Shown piece by piece: positions 8,408 through 16,793 of a stretch of 47,362 nt of DNA. The notes beneath the pieces were generated by a model. That model was not told where the DNA came from and did not search any database. It was given only the letters and a program-made list of their open reading frames with translations. Position 1 is the first letter of the stretch, and every line of letters starts with the position of its first letter. The translations under genes and the position numbers were made by a program. Source of the stretch: an uncultured Rhodospirillales bacterium (GTDB lineage Bacteria > Pseudomonadota > Alphaproteobacteria > Azospirillales > Azospirillaceae); contig CAIYNU010000053.1 in NCBI GenBank assembly GCA_903927615.1, positions 1-47,362 on the forward strand, read 5' to 3'.

Positions 8408-10612
8408 TTGTCCACCGCAACAATTCGGCCCGGCTGGGTCCAGCGCCGGTTGGCGCCTGTGTTGAAGGCCGTGCTTGGGTGTGTCTTTCGCCTGTTATAC
8501 CGGGTTGAGGTTCGTGGTCTCGAGCACTATCGGGCGGCGGGAGAACGCGCCATCGTGGTGTCCAACCATGTGTCGCTGATGGATGCGGCGCTGCTCGCGA
8601 CTTTTTTGCCCGGCCGGCCGAGCCTGGCCGTGGTGGAGGCGATGCGACGGTCGCTCTGGTTGCGGCCGTGGCTGCTGCTGGTCGACGTCTTCCACATCGA
8701 CCCGACCAGTCCCCTGGCCATGATCTCGGTGGTGCGGGCGCTCAAGCGCGGCGGCCGGTGTGTGATGTTTCCCGAGGGCCGCATCAGCGTCACGGGCGCT
8801 CTGATGAAGGTGTATGACGGGCCGGCGGTGGTGGCGGCCCGGTCACGCACACCGGTTCTGCCGGTGTGGATCGAGGGCGCCGAGGGGTCGCCGTTTTCCC
8901 TGTCCCGGGGCGCGGTGCCGATCCGCTGGTTTCCGCGCATCACCCTGACCATCGGGCCGGCCCGGCGGATCGAGTTGCCGCGCAGCGTGGGCGGCCGGCG
9001 GCGGCGCCAACTGGCCGGCGAGATGCTGTATGACCTGATGACCGAGGCGGCGTTCGAGGCCGACAACCGGGACCGGACGCTGTTCGAGGCGATCCTGGAC
9101 GCCCGGGCGCGGTACGGGGGCGGGCGGTTGGTGTTCGAGGACATGGAGCGTAAGCCCATCAGCTATGATCGGCTGGTGTTGGCCGCCATGGTCCTGGGAC
9201 CGCGGCTGGCTCGAGTCGCGCCGCCGGGCGGGGCGATCGGGGTTCTGATGCCCAACGCGGTCGGGACCGCCGTGGTGTTCACCACTCTTCAAGCCATCGG
9301 CCGGGTGCCGGCGATGCTCAACTTTACCGTGGGGCCGACCCAGGCGGCCCAGGCCTGTCGGGCCGCGGACCTGAAAGTGGTGGTGACGGCACGCCGGTTC
9401 ATTACCGCGGCAAAGCTCGAGGCGTTGACCGCGGCGCTCGCGGGGGTGGCCGAAATTCTCTACCTGGAGGACGTCCGGGCAAGCCTGACCACCCGGGAGC
9501 GGCTGGCCGGGATGTGGCGGGCGCAGCAGGCGCGGGCGTGGCATCGGCGGCACCGGGTGGCGCCTGGCGCGCCCGCGGTGATCCTGTTCACCTCGGGCTC
9601 GGAGAATCTGCCCAAAGGCGTTGCGCTCAGCCATGGCAACCTGATCGCCAACTGCCGGCAACTTCGCGTGCGAGTCGACTTCAGTCCGTCCGACGTGCTG
9701 TTCAATGCCCTGCCGGTATTTCATTCCTTTGGCCTGACCGGGGGGCTGGTGTTGCCAGTGCTTTCGGGCTTTAAAGCCTTTCTCTACCCCTCGCCGCTGC
9801 ATTATCGGGTCGTTCCGGAGGCGGTCTACGCCTGTGACGCGACTATGATGTTTGGGACCGACACGTTTCTTAACGCTTATGGGCGTGTTGCCCATCCCTA
9901 CGACTTCAGATCGGTCCGTTATATTTTTTCCGGTGCGGAAAAGCTGCGGGAAGAGACCCGAAGGTTGTGGGCGGACCGCTTCGGCGTGCGGGTGCTGGAG
10001 GGCTATGGGGCAACCGAAACCGGGCCGGTTCTGGCGGTCAACACCCCGATGTTTGCGACGCCCGGTGCGGTCGGGCGTCTGTTGCCGGGTATCCGCTATC
10101 GCCTGGAGCCGGTGGACGGGATCACCGAGGGGGGCCGGCTGCTGGTTGCGGGTCCCAATATCATGCTGGGCTACCTCAAGACCGACGGATCGGGAGTGTT
10201 GGAGCCGCCGCCCGATGGCTGGCACGACACCGGCGATATCGCAACGGTTGATGATCATGGCTTTGTCCGGATCGTGGGTCGGCTCAAGCGTTTTGCCAAG
10301 GTCGCGGGCGAGATGGTGTCGCTGGGTGCCGCCGAGGCTTTGGTGTTGTCCCTGTGGCCGGACCAGCGTCATGCGGTCATTGCCGCGGCGGATAATCGTA
10401 AAGGAGAACAGTTGGTCCTGGTTACCGAGCATCGGGGGGCGGAGCGGACCGTGCTTGCCGAGCACGCGCACCGGCAGGGGGTGTCGGAGCTGTTGATTCC
10501 GCGCACCGTGATGGTGGTGGACGAGGTGCCGATTTTCGGCACCGGCAAGGTCGATTATGTCCGGGTCCAGGCGATGGTCGCGGAACACAGGGCCGGGCGG
10601 CGGGCAGCGTGA
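8408..10612 (+). CDS. Bifunctional lysophospholipid acyltransferase / acyl-AMP ligase (Aas-like)
   Basis: This protein of about 734 residues has two domains. The N-terminal PlsC-type acyltransferase carries NHVSLMD (HX4D, near residue 52) and MFPEGRIS (near 120). The C-terminal AMP-forming ligase carries LFTSGSENLPKG (near residue 392), EGYGATETGP and DTGDIA. Together they match 2-acylglycerophosphoethanolamine acyltransferase/acyl-ACP synthetase (E. coli Aas, 719 residues), which re-acylates lysophospholipid with free fatty acid. I chose TTG at 8408 because AGGGAGG lies 5 bases upstream and the length then fits. The frame is open to 8240, but that extension is low-complexity. Acyl-donor specificity cannot be read. 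Confidence 0.85.
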   Translation: MSTATIRPGWVQRRLAPVLKAVLGCVFRLLYRVEVRGLEHYRAAGERAIVVSNHVSLMDAALLATFLPGRPSLAVVEAMRRSLWLRPWLLLVDVFHIDPTSPLAMISVVRALKRGGRCVMFPEGRISVTGALMKVYDGPAVVAARSRTPVLPVWIEGAEGSPFSLSRGAVPIRWFPRITLTIGPARRIELPRSVGGRRRRQLAGEMLYDLMTEAAFEADNRDRTLFEAILDARARYGGGRLVFEDMERKPISYDRLVLAAMVLGPRLARVAPPGGAIGVLMPNAVGTAVVFTTLQAIGRVPAMLNFTVGPTQAAQACRAADLKVVVTARRFITAAKLEALTAALAGVAEILYLEDVRASLTTRERLAGMWRAQQARAWHRRHRVAPGAPAVILFTSGSENLPKGVALSHGNLIANCRQLRVRVDFSPSDVLFNALPVFHSFGLTGGLVLPVLSGFKAFLYPSPLHYRVVPEAVYACDATMMFGTDTFLNAYGRVAHPYDFRSVRYIFSGAEKLREETRRLWADRFGVRVLEGYGATETGPVLAVNTPMFATPGAVGRLLPGIRYRLEPVDGITEGGRLLVAGPNIMLGYLKTDGSGVLEPPPDGWHDTGDIATVDDHGFVRIVGRLKRFAKVAGEMVSLGAAEALVLSLWPDQRHAVIAAADNRKGEQLVLVTEHRGAERTVLAEHAHRQGVSELLIPRTVMVVDEVPIFGTGKVDYVRVQAMVAEHRAGRRAA

Positions 10613-10671
10613 ATTAGCGCTTTGCGCCGCGCGATAAAGGACTTAAAATTCAACTCGCTGTGAGCTGCCCC

Positions 10672-10719
10672 GGCGGTGACGGTCCGAACAGCTCCGGGGG
10701 CGGCGACGCCCCGAACAGC
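10672..10719 (+). repeat. Two imperfect 21-bp direct repeats, 27-bp period
   Basis: GGCGGTGACGGTCCGAACAGC (10672-10692, first 20 bases shown differ only at three positions from the second copy) recurs at 10699-10719. They lie in the leader of the CBS-domain gene, 40-90 bases before its start. Role unknown; they could be a regulator site pair or a slipped duplication. Confidence 0.6.
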
Positions 10720-10758
10720 CAAGGTGAGGCAGCCACTCCCAGGTGAGGAAAAGAGTCA

Positions 10759-11190
10759 ATGAACGTCGCGGAAATACTGCGTGCCAAGGGCGCCGGCGTG
10801 ATTACGATCGTCCAGACCGAATCCATCGAGTCCGCGGCGAAGGTCTTGAAGGAGAAGAAGTTCGGTTCGCTGGCCGTCCGGGACCGCTCGGGCAAGCTGG
10901 CGGGGATCATTACCGAGCGGGATATCATTCGAGGCATTGCTGATCGGGGCGCGGTTTGCCTGTCCTACAAGGTTGAGGACATGATGACCCGTGAGGTCAA
11001 GACGTGCAGGACCACCGATTCACTGAAGGACGTGATGCAACTGATGGCCAAGCGCCGGGTTCGCCACGTTCCGGTGGTTGAGAATGGTGAGCTGTTAGGG
11101 ATTATCAGCTCCACGGACGTGGTCAAGTACCGCCTTGTGGAGCAAGCGAGCGAAATGGCGGTGTTGCGCGACGTTACCCGGAGTCGATAA
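10759..11190 (+). CDS. Tandem CBS-domain protein
   Basis: This 143-residue protein consists of two CBS domains (about residues 8-60 and 75-128), marked by GSLAVRD, GIITERDIIRGIA, VEDMMTREV and HVPVVENGELLGIISSTDVV. Stand-alone CBS pairs bind adenine nucleotides (AMP, ATP, NAD or S-adenosyl compounds) and regulate partner proteins; the ligand and partner here are unknown. The ATG has a purine-rich GAGGAAAAG just upstream. It is downstream of the Aas-like gene on the same strand, separated by a 146-base leader with a direct repeat, and convergent with trpF. Confidence 0.92.
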   Translation: MNVAEILRAKGAGVITIVQTESIESAAKVLKEKKFGSLAVRDRSGKLAGIITERDIIRGIADRGAVCLSYKVEDMMTREVKTCRTTDSLKDVMQLMAKRRVRHVPVVENGELLGIISSTDVVKYRLVEQASEMAVLRDVTRSR

Positions 11191-11226
11191 GGTTTAAGAC
11201 CGGCGGGCAGACCGACGGAGTCATCA

Positions 11227-11245
11227 GGGGGGGCTTTGCCCCCCC
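11227..11245. terminator. Bidirectional hairpin between the CBS gene and trpF
   Basis: GGGGGGGC (11227-11234) and GCCCCCCC (11238-11245) form a perfect 8-bp stem with a TTT loop between two convergent gene ends. The sequence resembles the G-run/C-run element at the end of murU near 28743, so it may also be a copy of an interspersed repeat. Confidence 0.5.
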
Positions 11246-11301
11246 TTGTCCCCTTGCCCGCCGGGCCTTGATCGTGCTCCCGGAGACAGGGCGGCGGCGG
11301 T

Positions 11302-11946
11302 CTATAACGTCGCGGCGAGATCCAGAAAGGCGCGGATTCGTTGCGGGTCTTTGTGGCCCGGCCGATCCTCCACCCCCGACGACACATCCACCATCCGGGC
11401 GCCGGTGGCCGCGATGGCCTCGGCAAGAGTATCGGGGGTGAGACCCCCCGACAGCATCCAGGGTTGGGACCACGGGCGGCCGTTCAGCAGGCTCCAGTCG
11501 AAGCGGCGGCCGTTGCCGCCCGGCAAGGCGCGGTCATCGGCGGGGGGTTTGGCATCGAACAGCAGGATGTCGGCGAGGCCGGCATAGGTCGCGACCGGTT
11601 CCAGGTCGGCTGCGGTGGCGATGCGAAAGGCCTTGATGATGGGTAAGGCGAACCGTTGCCGGATGTGCCGGAGTCGGTCCGGCGGTTGGTCATCGTGGAG
11701 TTGAAGGAAGTCGAGCGGCACCTGCCCGACCACGGCGTCGAGGAAGGCGTCGTCGGGATTGACGAACAGGCCTACGGTCCGGACCCCGGTCGGGACCATC
11801 CGCGCGAGATCGGCGGCCAGGGGCGGCGAAAGCCAACGGGGCGAACCGGGGTAGAAGACGAACCCGACAAACCGGACCCGACCGGCGAGCGCCGTGGCCA
11901 GCGCGTTGGGGTCGGTCAGTCCACAAATTTTGACGTGAACGCTCAT
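11302..11946 (-). CDS. trpF: Phosphoribosylanthranilate isomerase
   Basis: This 214-residue TIM-barrel enzyme has the general-base cysteine in KICGLT (Cys8), GFVFYPGSPR (28-37), LQLHDDQ (81-87), the general-acid aspartate in LLFDAK (Asp131), and the phosphate-binding loops LSGGL and VDVSSGVE near the end. It isomerises phosphoribosylanthranilate in tryptophan synthesis. The ATG at 11946 has AGAGG four bases before a short spacer. In many alphaproteobacteria trpF is followed by trpB and trpA; here it stands alone after lipB and ends toward the CBS gene. Confidence 0.95.
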   Translation of the reverse strand: MSVHVKICGLTDPNALATALAGRVRFVGFVFYPGSPRWLSPPLAADLARMVPTGVRTVGLFVNPDDAFLDAVVGQVPLDFLQLHDDQPPDRLRHIRQRFALPIIKAFRIATAADLEPVATYAGLADILLFDAKPPADDRALPGGNGRRFDWSLLNGRPWSQPWMLSGGLTPDTLAEAIAATGARMVDVSSGVEDRPGHKDPQRIRAFLDLAATL

Positions 11947-12016
11947 GGGCCCTCTTTCAGGCGCGCGGTTAAGACGGTTGTCGGTGGTTCGGTGGTGCCC
12001 GCAAACGCATTTTCGT

Positions 12017-12676
12017 TCAAGGCCCCGGTCCGTGATCGGTCCCGAACACGCCAGCCCAGCATTCCATCAGCGCGGCGTCGACCTCGGGCATGGTGACCAG
12101 ATGCCCCAACGCATGGACGGAGGTCACGCCGTGCCCGCGCAGACCGCACGGCACGATTCCCGAGAAATGACTCAGGTCCGGTTCGACGTTCAGGGCGATG
12201 CCGTGGAAGGTGACCCAACGCCGCACCCGAACACCAAGGGCGGCGATCTTGTCTTCCTGTCCGGGCCGTCCGCCATAGGGTCCGCGATCGACCCAGATGC
12301 CGACCCGCCCCTCCCGGGTTTCGCCCTTGATGTTGAAATGGGCGAGCGTCCGGATCAACCAAGTCTCGAGGGCGCAGACGAAGCGCCGGACGTCCGGACC
12401 GCGCCGGTTCAGGTCAAGCATGACATAAGCCACCCGCTGGCCGGGGCCGTGATAGGTGAACTGGCCGCCCCGACCGCTGCTGTAGACCGGAAAGCGGGCC
12501 GGTTCCAGCAGGTCTTCGGCCAGGGCACTGGTTCCGGCGGTGTAAAGCGGCGGATGCTCGAGCAACCACACCAACTCGGGCGCGCCGTCAGCCCGGATCG
12601 CGGCCACCCGCGCTTCCATTTCGGCGACGGCGTCGGGGTATGGGACCGGATGGTCGGCGATTCGCCATTCCACCAT
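12017..12676 (-). CDS. lipB: Octanoyltransferase (lipoate synthesis)
   Basis: This 219-residue protein has the LipB core: [13 protein letters not shown] (68-80), [18 protein letters not shown] with the catalytic lysine (Lys143), and SGIVPCGL with the acyl-accepting cysteine (Cys177). It moves octanoyl from acyl-carrier protein to lipoyl domains. The start has AGGAG 7 bases upstream. Its 5' side faces the candidate replication origin; trpF follows 70 bases downstream on the same strand. Confidence 0.95.
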   Translation of the reverse strand: MVEWRIADHPVPYPDAVAEMEARVAAIRADGAPELVWLLEHPPLYTAGTSALAEDLLEPARFPVYSSGRGGQFTYHGPGQRVAYVMLDLNRRGPDVRRFVCALETWLIRTLAHFNIKGETREGRVGIWVDRGPYGGRPGQEDKIAALGVRVRRWVTFHGIALNVEPDLSHFSGIVPCGLRGHGVTSVHALGHLVTMPEVDAALMECWAGVFGTDHGPGP

Positions 12677-12889
12677 TCGCTGCTCCTGTTCGATCGGTGG
12701 GCCATTATTGGGCAGGGCCGGGGACGATACCAGTGTTCTGTGGGCTCGGTGTTCCGTTGGCCCGGCCGCCGCCCGGAGCGCCGCCGGGACCGCCGGGCCT
12801 CTTGCCTAAGGTCCGAAGCACGGCATCGTAGGGGGTGGCGTTTCGATCGCCGTCAAGGTGTTTTCGCGGGCGGCCGGCGGCGCGCAGCC

Positions 12890-12910
12890 TGTGGATAACT
12901 CTGTGGATAG
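12890..12910 (-). promoter_or_regulatory. Paired DnaA boxes
   Basis: TGTGGATAA (12890-12898) is the exact reverse complement of the consensus TTATCCACA. TGTGGATAG (12902-12910) differs at one outer base. The two boxes start 12 bases apart in the same direction. Confidence 0.75.
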
Positions 12911-13202
12911 CGGTCGGGACTCCAAGGATTCCTGCGGCTGCCGGGGCCGAACGGACCCCGCGATCGAGCCTCGGCGGGATATCGAACAAAAAGCGAATCT
13001 TGAATCACAAAGGGGGTATCGGTCGGCCCCTGGACTCTTCAGACGGGGGCCGTCCAGGAAAAAAACCGCGTAATTTCAAGGGGCATTCCGTTTCGAGTCG
13101 CGACCTTGGGCGTGGTGACGGCGGCACCGGAAGACCCGACCAGGGCGGTGTCGGGCCAGCCGGACTGTCCGAGTCGGGGCAGCCAACCGGACCTGGCGAG
13201 CC

Positions 13203-13211
13203 TGTGGACAA
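13203..13211 (-). promoter_or_regulatory. Third DnaA-box-like site
   Basis: TGTGGACAA differs from the consensus reverse complement by one base and points the same way as the pair about 300 bases to the left. Confidence 0.5.
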
Positions 13212-13313
13212 CTTGGTTGACAGTTTCGCAAAGGGTCCCCAGGAGACTTAAGGCGGGGGCGCGCTGGTGGTATGGTTGCGTCCTTCGGAGCCCCGGCATG
13301 AAGGGGTTGGTTC

Positions 13314-14609
13314 ATGGGTAACGGCGGTTCCGGCGCGGCAGAGGGGGCAAGGGTGGCGGTTTCGAAGGGCACGAGTACGCGCGCCGCGGTGCCGGTTGAC
13401 GGTGGCGTCGTCGGGGTTGGCGCGGCGGGCACGGGCATCGGCAATATTGGCGATGACCGAACCGGCCTCGATCCCGAGGTCATGTCCTACCTGTTCGACG
13501 AGTCCGACCTGCCGGTCCTGGAACTGACCCCCGAAGCCGCGGTGGAGGGCGGTGACGATGATCTCGAGTTCATCGATTTTACCAGTCCCGATGATGTTCG
13601 GGCGTCGCTGGCCATCCGGCTGGCCCGCCTGTTGCCGACGCTTGGCCGTGATCGCCGGAACCGGGTGTTCGACCTGACCTGTCTTGCCCTCGAGCGGTTG
13701 GCCCATGACGAGACGTTGGTGGTGCGCGTGGCCCTGGCGACCGCCATCAAGGATGTGGCGTGCGCCCCGCCCGCGGTGTGCTGGCAATTGGCCGAGGACG
13801 TGGAAGCGGTGGTGGCCGAGCCGATCCTGAAATGCTGTGCGAACCTGACCGACAAGGACCTGCTGACGTTTCTGAGAAACAAGCCGCCGGCCTGGGCGCT
13901 GGCGGCCATCGCGCATCGGCCGCGGGTGTCCGAACCGGTATCGAGCGCGCTGGTCGATGCCGGCGATCCCATGGTGACGGGCATCCTGCTGGAGAACCAG
14001 GGCGCCGAGATTCCGGAGCCCGCGCTTTCGGACATCGTCGAGCAGGCCAAGCAGCACACCGAGTGGCAAGGCAGACTGGTGCGCCGTCCCATGCTGCCGC
14101 GCCGATTGGCGGTCCGCCTGGCGACTTTTGTCGATAAGGCCGCGCTGGACTACTTACGGGGTCGCAAGGACCTTGATGCGGCCACCGCGCGGGAAGTGGT
14201 GACGGTGGCACGCCGCCGCATTGAATGGTTGCGGGACACCGACCCCGACGAAAGCGTCGATCGGCGGGCGGCGCGGCTGTTTCGCAAGGGTGAGTTGACC
14301 GAGTCGGCCATCGAGGATGCGCTGTCCTGGAAGCAGTTCGACTTCGCTCGGGTGGCGCTGTCCATCAGATCCGGCGTACCGCCGTTATTGGTGGATAAAA
14401 TCCTCCAGTCGCATAGTGGCCGGGCCGTCACCGCGCTGGCCTGGCGGGCCGATCTGACCATGCGCGCGGCGTTTTTGCTTCAGAAGGAAATGAGCGCCAT
14501 TGCCCCCAACCAGTTCGTTTATCCTCGGGACGGCGTCAATTATCCCATGAGTGCCGAGGAAATGACCTGGCAACTGGAGTTCTTCGGGGTGCGTCCCCGC
14601 TCGGACTGA
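13314..14609 (+). CDS. DUF2336 domain protein
   Basis: This 431-residue protein has a variable Gly/Ala-rich N-terminus (residues 1-55), an acidic patch (about 60-90), and a helical repeat-like body starting at DDVRASLAIRLARLLP, with RLAHDETLVVRVALATAIKDV and TDKDLLTFLRNKPPAWALAAIAHRP. This is the DUF2336 pattern, common in Rhodospirillales; function unknown, though relatives are often near signalling genes. GGGG lies upstream of the ATG at 13314; a later GTG or the ATG at MSYLFDESD could be the true start. It is the first gene to the right of the candidate origin. Confidence 0.8.
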   Translation: MGNGGSGAAEGARVAVSKGTSTRAAVPVDGGVVGVGAAGTGIGNIGDDRTGLDPEVMSYLFDESDLPVLELTPEAAVEGGDDDLEFIDFTSPDDVRASLAIRLARLLPTLGRDRRNRVFDLTCLALERLAHDETLVVRVALATAIKDVACAPPAVCWQLAEDVEAVVAEPILKCCANLTDKDLLTFLRNKPPAWALAAIAHRPRVSEPVSSALVDAGDPMVTGILLENQGAEIPEPALSDIVEQAKQHTEWQGRLVRRPMLPRRLAVRLATFVDKAALDYLRGRKDLDAATAREVVTVARRRIEWLRDTDPDESVDRRAARLFRKGELTESAIEDALSWKQFDFARVALSIRSGVPPLLVDKILQSHSGRAVTALAWRADLTMRAAFLLQKEMSAIAPNQFVYPRDGVNYPMSAEEMTWQLEFFGVRPRSD

Positions 14610-14689
14610 AGCCGGCGACCCGTGATCGCGACGCCCCGGGGGGCTTGGACAAGGGCCCTCCCGGGGTTGCGGGCACCCGTGGCCACGTG

Positions 14690-14725
14690 CCCGGGAACGT
14701 CATGCCAGGGAATGGCGTTCCCGGG
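14690..14725. repeat. Interspersed 36-bp palindrome, copy 1 (likely bidirectional terminator)
   Basis: Arms CCCGGGAACG (14690-14699) and CGTTCCCGGG (14716-14725) are perfect reverse complements, with a further CAT/ATG match inside. It sits between the convergent ends of the DUF2336 gene and secB. A sister copy is at 45597-45630 with the same interior layout (ACGTCAT..CCA..GG..ATGGCGT). Confidence 0.65.
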
Positions 14726-14785
14726 TTCATCCTGGCGCCTGCGGGGCTTGGTCGGTGCAAAACCTCCGGACGCTCGATGAACGTA

Positions 14786-15268
14786 TCAGGCGTTCTCGCT
14801 CTGGCGGCGATACAGTTCGGCAAAGTCGATGGGGTTGAGAAGAAGTGCCGGGTAGCCGCCGTTCCGCGTGGCATCGGCGATAATGGCCCGAGCGAACGGG
14901 AATAGCAAACGGGGGCCCTCGATCAACAGGACGGGGCGGAGGTGTTCGGCCGGCAATCCGGTCAAGGCCAGCAGGGCTGCGTAAGAGACCTCGATCAGGA
15001 AAACGATATCGGTACCGGCTTTGGCTTCCACCCTGAGTTTCAGGGTCACCTCATACACCGATTCTGCCTGAGTCGTGGTCTCCAGATCAACCTGGACGCT
15101 GATTTCCGGCGCCGGCTGGCCTTGCATCAGGCTTTGGGGTGCCCGTGGATTTTCAAACGACAGATCCTTGAGATATTGCGCCAGAATGTTGATCGGCAGG
15201 GCGGTCGGCCGGGATTGGCCGTTGCTGCGGTTGCCGCCATTGGCGGGTGGCGAAGGCTGGTCGGTCAT
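14786..15268 (-). CDS. secB: Protein-export chaperone SecB
   Basis: This 160-residue protein matches SecB in length and sequence: ILAQYLKDLSFENPRAP near residues 28-44, the beta-strand core with ISVQVDL, YEVTLKLRVEA and VFLIEVSYAALL, and the end LLIEGPRLLFPFARAI then GGYPALLLNPIDF. It holds precursor proteins unfolded for SecA. I chose the ATG at 15268 because GGGAGA precedes it and length then fits; the frame is open further upstream without conservation. fxsA lies 127 bases upstream on the same strand. Confidence 0.95.
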   Translation of the reverse strand: MTDQPSPPANGGNRSNGQSRPTALPINILAQYLKDLSFENPRAPQSLMQGQPAPEISVQVDLETTTQAESVYEVTLKLRVEAKAGTDIVFLIEVSYAALLALTGLPAEHLRPVLLIEGPRLLFPFARAIIADATRNGGYPALLLNPIDFAELYRRQSENA

Positions 15269-15395
15269 GATGCAGATCTCCCGGGGAACCGCCGCGCGCT
15301 CCCGGTTGGAGGGTGCAGGTGGCTTGGGGACAGGCGCCACGAGCTTTTCATGGGCACGAGCTAACATGGATGACCCGGTAACGGCAACCGGCTGC

Positions 15396-15878
15396 TCAGG
15401 GTCGCGACGACGGTTTGGGCGGCAGATCTTCAAACTCCACGTCAATCACCGGTCCGGGCGGTATGCCCGTTGGTTCGAAGGGTGCGACGGGGGGCTCGGA
15501 CGGCGTCTGCCGGGGGGGCGTTCCCGCGGCGTAGGCCCGGAGGCGGCCCAGCAATGGCCGTGCCAGCGCCCGCCGCAGGGGCGGCACCACCAGGGCCAGC
15601 GCCAGCAGGTCGGTCACAAACCCGGGAATCAGGAGGAAAAAGGCGGCAACCGTCAGCCACAGGCCATCGAGGAGTTGGTGGTCGGAAGGGTGTTCACCGG
15701 CCCGCCGCTGGATGCGATGGAACGCGGCGATTCCGTGAAACCGGAGTAACAGGGCGCCGGCCAGAGTCCCTGCGAGCAGCAGCCCGATGGCGCTCCAGAA
15801 GCCCAGGAGCAAGCACACCAGGACGAAAACGACCAGTTCGATGATCGGCAGAATCAGAAAGGGGGCTAGCAGGGCCAT
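15396..15878 (-). CDS. fxsA: FxsA family membrane protein
   Basis: This 160-residue protein begins MALLAPFLILPIIELVVFV and has three or four membrane segments with GLLLAGTLAGALLLRF and LLLIPGFVTDLLALALVVPPLR, the FxsA signature, then a Pro-rich cytosolic tail ending in DVEFEDL. E. coli FxsA affects phage F exclusion of T7; the general role is unknown. AAGGA lies 5 bases before the ATG. The neighbours secB and Tim44-like gene are its usual alphaproteobacterial company. Confidence 0.9.
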   Translation of the reverse strand: MALLAPFLILPIIELVVFVLVCLLLGFWSAIGLLLAGTLAGALLLRFHGIAAFHRIQRRAGEHPSDHQLLDGLWLTVAAFFLLIPGFVTDLLALALVVPPLRRALARPLLGRLRAYAAGTPPRQTPSEPPVAPFEPTGIPPGPVIDVEFEDLPPKPSSRP

Positions 15879-16032
15879 GGCTATCCTTGCTCTTTCCCGC
15901 GAGGCGGCCTATGTAGAGCGCAGGGCCGCGGGCGGGGGGCGGTTGTGCCCGGATGAGACGAGGGTGTCGGACGCACAACAGGTAATACCCCGCGGTCAAT
16001 GGGTCCAGCTTGATCCGATCAGGACAAAGGCC

Positions 16033-16713
16033 ATGGGCGAGGGTTTCTATTTCGTGGATATTATCGTCTTCGCGCTAATCGCCGGGTTTCTCGTGTACCG
16101 GCTGCGTAGCGTTCTCGGTCAGCGCAGCGGTGAAGAGCGGCAACGGCCGAACCCCTTTGCGACTGACCGTAACGGCCAGTCGCCCGTTGACAACGTCATC
16201 CCGATGCCGGAGCGCGGGCGCGCCGCAGCGGCGCCGGCCATGGCGGCCGACGAGCCGTTCTCCCTCAGTGCCGGGATGGCTCAGATTCGCTCGGCGGACC
16301 CAAGCTTTGACGAAAAACGCTTCGTCCAGGGGGCCGGGGCGGCGTTCGAGATGGTGGTGAAGGCTTACGCCGCGGGCGATACCGCAGTTCTGCGGCCTTT
16401 GGTCAGCGACGATGTCTATGATAGTTTTGCCGCGGAAATCCGTCGGCGCGTCGCGGCGGGGGAAACCCACGAAACCCACATTGATCGCATCCGCATGGTG
16501 GAACCTCTGGAGGCTCGGTTGGAGGGCCGCACCGCCATGGTTACGGTGAAGGTCGTCAGCGATCAGATGAACGTCACCCGGAATGCCGAGGGGGCGGTGC
16601 TGGATGGGGACTCGAATCGGTTGCTTGAGGTTACCGACATTTGGACTTTTGCGCGTAACACAAGAAACAAAGACCCTAACTGGTTGTTGATTGAGACCCG
16701 GGTACCGAATTAA
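16033..16713 (+). CDS. Tim44/TimA-domain membrane-anchored protein
   Basis: This 226-residue protein has an N-terminal membrane anchor (about residues 5-22: FVDIIVFALIAGFLVYRL), a variable linker, and a C-terminal Tim44-like domain with FDEKRFVQGAGAAFEMVVKAYAAGD and WTFARNTRNKDPNWLLIET. Bacterial relatives are inner-membrane proteins related to mitochondrial Tim44; their role is not firmly set. The ATG at 16033 with AGGACAAAGG upstream is preferred over the longer open frame to 15787, which overlaps fxsA. It is divergent from fxsA and convergent with parB. Confidence 0.88.
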   Translation: MGEGFYFVDIIVFALIAGFLVYRLRSVLGQRSGEERQRPNPFATDRNGQSPVDNVIPMPERGRAAAAPAMAADEPFSLSAGMAQIRSADPSFDEKRFVQGAGAAFEMVVKAYAAGDTAVLRPLVSDDVYDSFAAEIRRRVAAGETHETHIDRIRMVEPLEARLEGRTAMVTVKVVSDQMNVTRNAEGAVLDGDSNRLLEVTDIWTFARNTRNKDPNWLLIETRVPN

Positions 16714-16735
16714 GGGTGCGCTGGGGACAAGCGCC

Positions 16736-16759
16736 GGCGGGGCAGCGTGCTGTCCCGCC
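16736..16759. terminator. Hairpin between Tim44-like gene and parB
   Basis: GGCGGGGCAG (16736-16745) pairs with CTGTCCCGCC (16750-16759) around a 4-nt loop, with a single G-T wobble. It lies between two convergent genes and is followed by a T-rich ACTGTTTTG, fitting a rho-independent terminator for the + strand gene. Confidence 0.6.
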
Positions 16760-16793
16760 GAAACTGTTTTGTGGGCGCTGCCCACCCGGTCCC

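Larger units (their letters stand above)
12677..13313. other. Candidate chromosomal replication origin (oriC)
   Basis: This 637-base stretch has no convincing gene. It carries one perfect and two near-perfect DnaA boxes in the same orientation, plus two locally A/T-rich tracts (about 12980-13012 and 13055-13080) in otherwise GC-rich DNA that could serve as the unwinding element. It is flanked outward by lipB and a DUF2336 gene and lies within 4-9 kb of parAB and three parS sites, an arrangement usual near alphaproteobacterial origins. The oriC call is an inference from boxes plus context. Confidence 0.6.

Noticed and set aside
8843-10588. 581-codon minus-strand frame opposite the Aas-like gene
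   Set aside because: Sense strand encodes clear acyltransferase and AMP-ligase motifs; the antisense product is His, Gln and Arg rich without domain features.
12835-13251. 138-codon plus-strand frame inside the candidate origin
   Set aside because: Low-complexity Gly, Pro, Arg product that runs across the DnaA boxes; no ribosome site. The region is better explained as non-coding.
14681-14693. CACGTG core near 14685 as a further parS site
   Set aside because: Flanks read GGC..CCC rather than TTT..AAA, so it does not match the parS consensus.
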